22,159 bases of DNA from Candidatus Cloacimonadota bacterium (GTDB taxonomy: Bacteria > Cloacimonadota > Cloacimonadia > Cloacimonadales > Cloacimonadaceae): positions 1 to 22,159 of the forward strand of contig DAHVPA010000006.1 in the NCBI GenBank assembly GCA_027318525.1, in the 5' to 3' direction. The first letter of the stretch is position 1; every line of letters starts with the position of its first letter. Below the pieces are notes generated by a model that saw only the letters and a program-made list of their open reading frames with translations, did not search any database and was not told where the DNA came from. Of the stretch, positions 7,360 through 15,100 are shown piece by piece. A program made the position numbers and the translations under genes.

Positions 7360-9583
7360 CACCATAATAATAGTAATAGTAATAGTAATAATAGTAGTAA
7401 TAACTCTGCTTACTGTAGTATTTTTGAGCCAGGATGCCATTTACTATGATTCCATCAATCTTGCCATCGATATTGTCAATCAGGTCTTTGGTGCGTTTGA
7501 TGATTCCGCGTTCTGTCTGATCTATTCGGACTACGACAAATGTCATATCTACTTTTTTGGTCAGAATTAATGCATCTGTTACTGCAATAATAGGAGGTGT
7601 GTCAAACAGAATGTAATCATAGTTCTTTTTCAACTCTGCTATCATCTGCTCCATCCTGGGAGATGAGATCAATTCCGAGGGATTGGGAGGTACAAATCCG
7701 CTGGTAATAAGATCAAGGTTTATTATTCCGGATGGTTTGATTATCATATCCAATTGGATATCCGGGTCTATCAGATAGTCACTGGTGCCGTTTTCCTTAT
7801 CTGTCAGGAATTTAGTATGGAGCATGGGTCTTCTCAAGTCGAGATCGACCAGGATAACTTTGGCATTCATCTGCGCAAGGGTTATGGCAAGATTGGAGAC
7901 TGTGGTTGATTTACCCTCTTTGGGTCCGGAAGAAGTAACCATAAGAGTAGTGGGTCCCTCAGTTTTTTTGGAGAGGATATTGGTCCTCAGGGTTCTGTAG
8001 GACTCAGCCACAGGAGATTTAGGCGCATAATGAGAGACCAACTGCATAATCACATAATGCAGCGATCTGGTAAGTTGCTCGCGGCTTTCGCCTTCGGCTT
8101 GTTCTATCATTCTGTTAAATTCGTCAATTCTGGATTCTGATTCCAAAATTATGGGAATTGTTCCCACAATCGGCAACTTCACAAAATTCTCCATATCATC
8201 AAGGGTTCTCAGCTTGGTATCAAGTGAGTGCACTAAGAAAGCAGCTCCAATACCCAATCCCAGTCCGATTACAATCCCGACCAAGATATTGGTGGAAACT
8301 CGTGGTCTGATTGGCTTATTCGGGACTTCAGCCCTTTCTATGATTCGGACGTTACCCATTTTTGCCTGTTCGGCAACCTTGGCATCCTCATACTTTTCCA
8401 CCATCATGGTATGGATTTTTTCATCCAGCATCATGTTGCGTGTAAGTCTTGCCAACTCAAGTTCTGTATCAGGCAGCAAAGCGATTTTCTGTTTGTAAAT
8501 ATCGTTTATTGCCTTTAACCCTTCTGCTCTTGCATTGGCAACTTCCAGGTCAACTTGGGTTGAAATAATTTGGTTTATTGTTTCTGACCTGCCGGAGAGT
8601 GGGTCAGCGCCGGCAGTCGTGTTTATCAGCTTTTTTATCTCGGCATCAAGTTTGGCTTTAGTATTGTCGATTTCTTTATTTAACAGCACAATCTGCGGAT
8701 GGTCCATCGGGTATTCATTTTTTGTAACTAATCTGGTGATAGTCGCCTGTGTGTTGACAATTTGAGTCCTTAATTCGTTAATATATGGAGTGCTAAGGAT
8801 AGTGTTTATGTTGGTCAGCAAGGTATCCTGCTCAGCCAGCCTTTTGTTCAGGAAAGCGAGGGTTCTCTGTTTAACCATTGCATCTGTGCGTGCAGATTCA
8901 TAAGCAGCTTCGCTTTCAGCTGATTTGGAAATCAAAGTCTTTGTCTCTTCCGAAAGTTCTGTCAGTCCGCTGTCGATCTTAAAAGCTCTGAGGTCTTCCT
9001 CAGATGTCTGAAGTCTTCTGGTGATGGCATCAAGCTGTGATTCCAGGAATTCTCTAATATTGGTGAATTCCAGCCTGGCGAACTGCGTATTCTGTTGTTG
9101 GACTGCTTCTGCGATAGAGTTTGCTGCTGCCATGGCTTCCACTGGATTGGTGGAGGAATAGCTCAAGGTTAGAATTTCCGTATCTCTTTTGGATTCGACC
9201 TTCATGGTGCCGCGAATAGATGAAACCGGATTGGAACTCTGGCGAATGGGGAAGGCGTCTGAGTCCTTATACTTTTGCATAATCTGCCAAGCTAGAGCTG
9301 CCACAGGTGTGCTTTTAATGATTTCGATCTGGTTGTTGATGGATGTAGTGCCTATTCCGGGTGTCGCCACCAGCATCAGTTCATTTTTCTCTTTGGTGTT
9401 TTCTAGCAAAATTTTTGCAGCGGTTGCATATATTTTGGGTGATTTGGCTGTGTAGAATATGGTAAAGCCCAGGACCAGGATAAAGATCACGACAACCAGG
9501 TAACGGTATTGATTAATAATCCGTAAATAGTCCGATAACCGGATCTCGTCTTCTCGGCGTATGGGTTGGTTTTGATTATCCAT
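7292..9583 (-). CDS. Wzc-like chain-length determinant and tyrosine autokinase
   Basis: Bacterial tyrosine kinase (BY-kinase) fused to a polysaccharide co-polymerase, acting at the inner membrane in exopolysaccharide or capsule export. The 763 residues are in order: a short cytoplasmic N-terminus, membrane helix 1 (about 29-48), a Wzz-type periplasmic domain with long coiled-coil helices (about 170-400), membrane helix 2 (about 433-452), and a cytoplasmic kinase with Walker A GPKEGKSTT (Lys558), Walker A' ILVDLDLRRPML and Walker B YILFDTPPII. The C-terminal tyrosine cluster includes Tyr722, Tyr723 and an unbroken run of 13 Tyr (728-740), followed by a basic tail. Single-chain fusion is the Gram-negative form. 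The ATG is 15 bp after the SLBB gene with AAGGATGG upstream. No glycosyltransferase is nearby. Confidence 0.94.
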   Translation of the reverse strand: MDNQNQPIRREDEIRLSDYLRIINQYRYLVVVIFILVLGFTIFYTAKSPKIYATAAKILLENTKEKNELMLVATPGIGTTSINNQIEIIKSTPVAALAWQIMQKYKDSDAFPIRQSSNPVSSIRGTMKVESKRDTEILTLSYSSTNPVEAMAAANSIAEAVQQQNTQFARLEFTNIREFLESQLDAITRRLQTSEEDLRAFKIDSGLTELSEETKTLISKSAESEAAYESARTDAMVKQRTLAFLNKRLAEQDTLLTNINTILSTPYINELRTQIVNTQATITRLVTKNEYPMDHPQIVLLNKEIDNTKAKLDAEIKKLINTTAGADPLSGRSETINQIISTQVDLEVANARAEGLKAINDIYKQKIALLPDTELELARLTRNMMLDEKIHTMMVEKYEDAKVAEQAKMGNVRIIERAEVPNKPIRPRVSTNILVGIVIGLGLGIGAAFLVHSLDTKLRTLDDMENFVKLPIVGTIPIILESESRIDEFNRMIEQAEGESREQLTRSLHYVIMQLVSHYAPKSPVAESYRTLRTNILSKKTEGPTTLMVTSSGPKEGKSTTVSNLAITLAQMNAKVILVDLDLRRPMLHTKFLTDKENGTSDYLIDPDIQLDMIIKPSGIINLDLITSGFVPPNPSELISSPRMEQMIAELKKNYDYILFDTPPIIAVTDALILTKKVDMTFVVVRIDQTERGIIKRTKDLIDNIDGKIDGIIVNGILAQKYYSKQSYYYYYYYYYYYYYGDEVPEKQKKRVNKFLRKNQSIS
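7364..7402 (-). repeat. TAT/TAC codon run encoding 13 tyrosines
   Basis: On the minus strand 13 successive codons are TAT or TAC (eight TAT, five TAC), encoding Tyr728-Tyr740 of the tyrosine kinase. Part of the run alternates TAT-TAC, making a six-base period. Slippage would change the number of tyrosines in steps of one residue without breaking the frame. Confidence 0.95.
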
Positions 9584-9598
9584 TTATCATTCCATCCT

Positions 9599-10081
9599 TT
9601 ATAAACGGGCTATAAGTCCATATACAGTCAATGCGATGGCTGCTTTGGACAAAAAGTCGGTTACCCTTGAAAATGCATAAAATATAGTGCCTGATACGAT
9701 TACGGTATCGCCGGGCTGAAGGATGGGTATCATCTTTTCATCCCCGGTCTCAAGGTATTTCTTCATATTGATCCAGATTACTCTTTCACCGTTTTCGGTG
9801 GGACGCACTATTCTGATTTTAGTCAGCTTGGCATCTTCACTTGGTCCGCCGGCGAGGGATAACAGCGTCAAAAGATCAGTATCATCCGGAACAATGTATA
9901 ATCCGGGATTTGAGACCTGACCCCAGATGTAGGTATTGATTTTGAGCTTGCTTGCACTGCTTTGTGAACCTTCGTAGGTATAAGCGGAAGCATTGTTCGT
10001 CGGCATGAAAGTTGTTTGGTTTTGGGCGGTTAAGCCCAGGCTGATAATCATCAGCAGCATCAGCAGTATTACCTTTTTCAC
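9599..10081 (-). CDS. SLBB-domain protein, polysaccharide export related
   Basis: A 160-residue exported protein. It starts at a GTG (10081) with AGGGG about 7 nt upstream. Residues 1-20 form a signal peptide ending near SLGLTAQ. Residues about 48-95 form an SLBB domain (INTYIWGQVSNPGLYIVPDD, then LLTLLSLAGGPSEDA), the fold found in Wza-type outer-membrane polysaccharide exporters, and a second beta segment contains LQPGDTVIVSG. The last 20 residues form a hydrophobic helix that may anchor the protein. It lacks the Poly_export domain and is under half the length of Wza, so it may be an accessory rather than the pore itself. It is the first gene of a promoter-led unit and is followed 15 bp later by the Wzc-like kinase, the usual partner. 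Confidence 0.87.
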   Translation of the reverse strand: MKKVILLMLLMIISLGLTAQNQTTFMPTNNASAYTYEGSQSSASKLKINTYIWGQVSNPGLYIVPDDTDLLTLLSLAGGPSEDAKLTKIRIVRPTENGERVIWINMKKYLETGDEKMIPILQPGDTVIVSGTIFYAFSRVTDFLSKAAIALTVYGLIARL

Positions 10082-10106
10082 TGTATCCCCTTTCCTGTTT
10101 TATGTT

Positions 10107-10134
10107 ATTATATTACGAAAATAAATTCAGTCAA
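10107..10134 (-). promoter_or_regulatory. Sigma70-type promoter for the SLBB-kinase-ispE unit
   Basis: On the minus strand TTGACT (10134-10129) is followed after 16 nt by a perfect TATAAT (10112-10107). The expected transcript start near 10100 gives a leader of about 20 nt before the GTG at 10081. It is the strongest promoter match in the window and the only clear one between bases 1 and 10289. Confidence 0.75.
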
Positions 10135-10155
10135 GATATTTTATCCAATCCGGCT

Positions 10156-10249
10156 TCCTGCATGCTTACCCATCCCGCAGCCGCAGCCTCTCTCCCGGAC
10201 TTTTCCCGGGAGGCAGCGGGGAAACAGCGGGACAATCAAGCAAGCAGGA
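10156..10249. repeat. 94-bp imperfect inverted repeat
   Basis: The two halves pair in three blocks: TCCTGC-n-TGCTT (10156-10167) with AAGCA-n-GCAGGA (10238-10249), TCCCGC (10173-10178) with GCGGGA (10227-10232), and CTCCCGG (10192-10198) with CCGGGAG (10206-10212) around a 7-nt loop. The register is constant except for one bulged base near the tip. It is GC-rich in contrast to its surroundings. It lies 39 bp beyond the lipoprotein stop and just upstream of the next promoter. A T-run is lacking on the transcribed strand, so it is not a standard intrinsic terminator; it may end or protect the upstream transcript, or be a REP- or MITE-like element. Confidence 0.75.
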
Positions 10250-10288
10250 TGACTGTATTGTCTCATTGATATGGAAATCTCCCTTTGC

Positions 10289-11062
10289 TTACGTGCGGCT
10301 ACCCACGTTTATCAATCGCTCCTGCGACTCAGAACCGATTTCCATGAGAAGTTCGGAATCATAGTCAAAGGCATCCACCCGCCAATAGATATAGCCTCCT
10401 GTGTATCCGGACAGTAGGTTGGCAGGTAAACTTACCTTAAAAAAATCTCCCTCAAAGGAGACTTGAATGTCTCTATGCCATAACTTATCGTGGTTGGCAT
10501 CAAAAACCAGAACCCGAAATTTGGTGACAAAACCGCTCTTTTGCCAGCACAGAGAAAGATTGAGCGAGTCATTATATGCTCCCGGGTCAGGATAGGTCAA
10601 AATCTGTTTGCTGATAAGTTTATAGGTTACTGTGTCCGATACTGCTGAATTACCATTGTCATCGACTACTTCTATATAATAGGAATAGCGACGGTTTGTT
10701 TCAAGAGAGTTATTGCTATCCACATAGAAATCGTTTTCGTAGCTGATGGAATCGACGATTATAGGATTGGTATCAAATTCGTCATACCGGAAAATCTTGA
10801 TATAATCCAAATCGGTATCAAGTAAATGCTGCCAGGAAACCCTAAGCCAATCTCCATCCGGCACAGCGTCAATGCCATTGTTATCATCATCGGGAGTAAA
10901 AGGAACATCATTTAAAAGATAAGTATTATCACCCAAATCACCCAGATGAGGAACCATTATAGGATCTGTGGGGGGTGTGTTGTCCACAGTAATTTTATCC
11001 TTTCCCGAACACCCAGAAAGAGCTATTAAGCCTGCCAGACAGAAGATTATGATATAACGCAT
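10289..11062 (-). CDS. Lipoprotein with fibronectin type III-like domain
   Basis: Predicted envelope lipoprotein of 257 residues. The N-terminus MRYIIIFCLAGLIALSGCSG has a clear lipobox (Leu15-Ser16-Gly17-Cys18); Ser after the Cys would favour the outer membrane. After a linker with NTPPTDP and an Asp-rich stretch (PDDDNNG), residues about 70-150 read like a fibronectin type III fold (LRVSWQHLLDTDLDYIKIFR, then RRYSYYIEVVDDNGNSAVSD). A second beta-rich domain with GYIYWRVDAFD fills residues 155-250. No enzyme motif is seen. It begins 19 bp after the PorV-like gene with GAGGAG upstream, so it is probably co-expressed with the C25/PorV-like pair. A role in surface secretion or attachment is inference from position. 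Confidence 0.85.
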   Translation of the reverse strand: MRYIIIFCLAGLIALSGCSGKDKITVDNTPPTDPIMVPHLGDLGDNTYLLNDVPFTPDDDNNGIDAVPDGDWLRVSWQHLLDTDLDYIKIFRYDEFDTNPIIVDSISYENDFYVDSNNSLETNRRYSYYIEVVDDNGNSAVSDTVTYKLISKQILTYPDPGAYNDSLNLSLCWQKSGFVTKFRVLVFDANHDKLWHRDIQVSFEGDFFKVSLPANLLSGYTGGYIYWRVDAFDYDSELLMEIGSESQERLINVGSRT

Positions 11063-11081
11063 ACCTAACTCCTCGGAGAAA

Positions 11082-12098
11082 TCAGAAATTAAACCGGAGT
11101 CCGACCCGGTTGGTTAAGCCCAGAGTGTTGCTGACTGCAGCATAATCGACAAAAATACCGTAGACTTTTACAGATGCACCGGCGGTGAAATTCTTGCCAT
11201 AATAACCCAGTCGGAGATTTGCCTGAGAATTATAGTTCCAGTCCAATCCAAAATGACTGGTAATTGAATATACATAATCAGCATCATAAGCCAGAGTAAC
11301 GGTGGACTTTAGTTTCTCCAATGGTTGCTCGACCGCGACTCCCAGCTTTGTATTGAACAAAATCTCGTCTTTGTGAAAATTATCTGTCTCACCCCAGGTA
11401 ATTTCTGTGCCGGCTATATCCTGGAAGTTAGCTCCAAACTTGATGCTGCCCAGGTCTTCCACGTCAAAAATTGTAGCCAGGTCGCTTTTCATTAAGAATG
11501 AGAGGTCAAATCCGGTGCCGGTTCCGCTGTTGTCGTCAATCTGCCTTTTAATATATTTAATATTGGCTCCCATATAAACATCAAAAGGAATCGCAAAGAA
11601 AAGCCAACCCATATTGATATCGTAATGCAGATGCTTGGCAAAAGCGAATTGAAAGAGGTCGTCCGTGCTTTTGAAGTAATCATCCGTCACTCCAGGCAAA
11701 TGATAGAGGCTGTTATTGATTCTTTCATCCACATTGTGCCCAATCAGATATGATTCGCTGAAATGCGGGATGTCATCAATCGTAAGCCGGGTAAGATTCA
11801 ATCCGATAGTGACTTCATTAGGCAGGGGCTGACAGAAAGAGATATTGTCATAAGAGGCAATACCATCATATAAGAAAGCGTGCATTACAGTAATATCAGT
11901 AGCTCTGAGCTGAGCGATACCGGAAGCGTTCCAATAGATTGCGTTACCGTCATCAGCCAAAGCAGCAAAAGCTCCTCCCATACCAAGCGGACGGACTCCG
12001 CTGCCAATCATCATAAAATCTCCGGCATACCGACCGGCTGACAGAGCAATGGATATAAGCAGCAATCCTAGTACTAACAGAGTTTTTAACTTATTCAT
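11082..12098 (-). CDS. PorV/UPF0164-family outer-membrane beta-barrel protein
   Basis: A 338-residue outer-membrane protein. It has a signal peptide (residues 1 to about 21, ending ALSA), then the family signature SGVRPLGMGGAFAALADDGN followed by AIYWNASGIAQL, and alternating beta strands throughout. The last residues VGLRFNF end in Phe, the usual C-terminal signal for barrel insertion. PorV (LptO) is the type IX secretion shuttle that carries cargo to the PorU sortase; the family also includes PorQ and proteins of unknown role in other FCB phyla. The gene starts 6 bp after the C25 peptidase gene, with TGAGGA overlapping its stop. This matches the adjacent porU-porV order of Bacteroidota, which is my reason for favouring a PorV-like role. 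Confidence 0.88.
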   Translation of the reverse strand: MNKLKTLLVLGLLLISIALSAGRYAGDFMMIGSGVRPLGMGGAFAALADDGNAIYWNASGIAQLRATDITVMHAFLYDGIASYDNISFCQPLPNEVTIGLNLTRLTIDDIPHFSESYLIGHNVDERINNSLYHLPGVTDDYFKSTDDLFQFAFAKHLHYDINMGWLFFAIPFDVYMGANIKYIKRQIDDNSGTGTGFDLSFLMKSDLATIFDVEDLGSIKFGANFQDIAGTEITWGETDNFHKDEILFNTKLGVAVEQPLEKLKSTVTLAYDADYVYSITSHFGLDWNYNSQANLRLGYYGKNFTAGASVKVYGIFVDYAAVSNTLGLTNRVGLRFNF

Positions 12099-12104
12099 AA
12101 GTCC

Positions 12105-15100
12105 TCATTTCAGGATGGCTAGTTTCTGAAGCCTATCAATAGTTTTATTGCCTTTTTTGGCAATCATCCTGTAGAAATAGACTCCATTGGCTAAATAAAA
12201 ACCTGATTCATCCGTGCAATCCCAAGCATAAACAGTCCTGGGATACTCATGATAACCTACTCCGGTCGGCAGATTCCTAAAGGTTTTAACCAGCCTGCCG
12301 GATACTGTAAAAATTTTGATCTGAACTTCATCTGCATCATCAGTTAACACATACGTAAAGCGTGTCCTGCCTGCATTTTTGGGATCCTGGGTTTTACCAA
12401 GAACCGGATTGGGGTAATTGGCGAGTCGAATAACATCAAATTCGTCATTAACAGTAAACTGGATATCCCGGGAATTGAAATTACCATTTACGTCACGACA
12501 GTCAACTACCAGCGTGTATAATCCTTTTTGGAGATTGAGCTGATACTTGATGGGGATTCTGTTGATGTCCTGCGGATTAACTGTTTTGACCCATTGATCT
12601 TCAGGAATCAAAACACCATCCAGAAAGAGCTTGATGGAATTGTCAATCACATCTATGCCATTGGCATCACTGAGCAATAGTGAGATGGTTCCGGTTCCGG
12701 AGACATATCCGCCGACCGTAAATTCCTGATCTTGAACATTTACATCGATGGAAGGTCGGATTCTATCCTTGTTGCGAAACAAAGAATAAATTCCGGTTCG
12801 AGATACTTCAAACACTACTTTATTATCTACGACAGAGATATTGCCACCCTGAAGAAGCCATTTTTTGTATTCAGGGTTCCACCTGTAAATCATGTATGAA
12901 TTTTCATTCTCATATTGATGGGTGTATTCGTCATTGTCATTATAATAGAAGGTGAGTTTAAACTTATTACCGCTGATTAGGACTCCGGTAGAATCTACAA
13001 GGGTCGAATCTAGCGTAGTTATCTCATAGGGTGTTGAGTTAACACCTGACCTGAGGACAAGGTTTGACACATCTGGCTGTGCATTTGGTGTAACGGGATC
13101 CAATGCTTTGATATAGAATATTGAACTGCTTGGAGGCGCAACCAGATTCGCAGGTATTTCACAAGTAAGGTTTGTATCCAGACTGCTTAGTATTCCGCCT
13201 GTATTGGTTACAAATTGATAGTTCATGGGAAGCACGAGTGTCAGATAATTGTTTGATTCGAAATAGCTCCATTCCGGAAATTCAGCAGGTATATTGACTC
13301 TAACCTGAAATGCAACCTCGTTATTATAGAGTGTATCGATCAGAACATATTCCCATCGGCTTTCATTTATATTAAGAGGCAGAAAGCGTCTTTCATGCAG
13401 GGTATCAGGATCCACCCCAGCCTGGTATGCGAGGAGCTGCAAGTTTGTCTCAACTGATTCAGAATTACCCACATTTCTGATAAGAGCCATAATCCCTAGA
13501 CGGTCATGTTCAGGAACAAACTTTATATCTTCAACTAAAAGTTCCGGTCCAGCTACAACATATGAGTTCTGAAGCGACTCAGTCGTTTCTTTCGTATTAT
13601 GGACGGCAATGTATTTGTAAAAAACTTCTTTTCCGGTAGTCTTGGGTGGGACTGCGTAAGCAGATTTGTAAACCGTAGTGTCAGAGGCTGTTCTGATCAT
13701 TGGGATACTTATTGTTATTGGATTTTCGGATAAAGTGTCGATCCTAACCTTACAAATCAGACTTGAGAAGCTGTCGATTCCAGAAATCCGGACTTTGAAA
13801 TAAACAGAATCCCTCCAATCTGGAAGCACAGGAACTGTTCCGAGATTTGCCAGCAACCCTCTCCCTACTGATATATCATTAAACCCACAAAACTCACCAT
13901 TTGAAGAATAACCAGACACATATACTTTTCTCTGGTATTGGGCATCAGCTTCTCCTGGTAATGTGTAGTTAAAGTTGTATGATCCATTCAGGACAACATT
14001 CTGATTGGGAGGGTTTTCCGTAGTTTCCGATGTTTTTAAAATATAAGTCCGGGCAGCAACTGCTGCTGAAGGAAAAGATGCTGTAAGTCTGAGTGTGTCT
14101 CCTACAGCATAATTGGAATTATTCGGTCTAACGCTAACATTGGGAGTTGGTTTTATGACGCGGATGTTTGGATCCCCCAACAAAGCGCAACCCTGTGTCA
14201 AAGCTAATTGAGCAGCAATAGAAGTAGTGGCGACATAGAATTTTGCCTTGGTGTAACTAATTGCTTCACCCAGTGAATTGAAGTTGTGTTCGAATAGAGC
14301 TTCATTGAGAGCAATTCCAAAATCCAAGTCGTTGTATAAATAACCAAGACCTGTAAAACCGATTGTTGCTATAGCACCCTTTTCCGGCTCAAGAATTAAA
14401 GCTTCGCTGATTGAGGCTGCTCCATCAGTATCAAACGCTGAACAATAACAGGCAAGACTGGTTACAATCGGGTAATTATCATTGTTAAGTGATGTTATGT
14501 TGTCAAAGTTAAAGAGATTGTAGTCTGCCCATATTCGACCACCACCGTGACCCATAAATTGTAGATAGACAGCCCCCTCATTAATCTTACTGATGAGGGA
14601 TGGGGTTAATCCATAAAAGTCTTGGCTTACAGTCTGAGTATTTGTATACACTCTCGATGCTCTGTAATATTTGGGAATTTTGTTATTGCGAATTACTTCG
14701 GATTGTTGTGAAAAGATATCGTCTGTATCTGAGGATTTTCCTCCGGTTGACAAAATCACATGGCTGTGCCATAGATCGTCAAAATTTGGTTCTTCCAGAT
14801 AATGCCTGGTTTTCTCAGCTACTATTGGCAATTGTTCTTTCTTCCAGATATTGATCCGAGATATAGAGATATCAGGAATTGGATCAGAACCGACCAGACA
14901 TCCATACCAGTTATCAGCTGCAGTAGCTCCATGCTGATATGTCCAAATCTTTTTTACCGGGATTATGTTATACTTACGAGAGTTGCTGTTGTCTCTTTCA
15001 TCATCAGTTCCGTCGCCCAATAAAAGGACACTCTTTAATTGAGGATCCTGCCAGTTATTGTAAGCATAGGCAAGAAAGTCTTTGATAGATTGAGCAGATC

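Noticed and set aside
7360..7440. Longer ispE starting at the ATG at 7440.
   Set aside because: The extra 27 residues are the tyrosine-repeat DNA read in another frame, and IspE proteins begin only about 6-20 residues before the AKIN motif.
10192..10212. Hairpin CTCCCGG-loop-CCGGGAG considered as an intrinsic terminator.
   Set aside because: No T-run follows on the minus-strand transcript, so I list the larger inverted repeat without calling a terminator.
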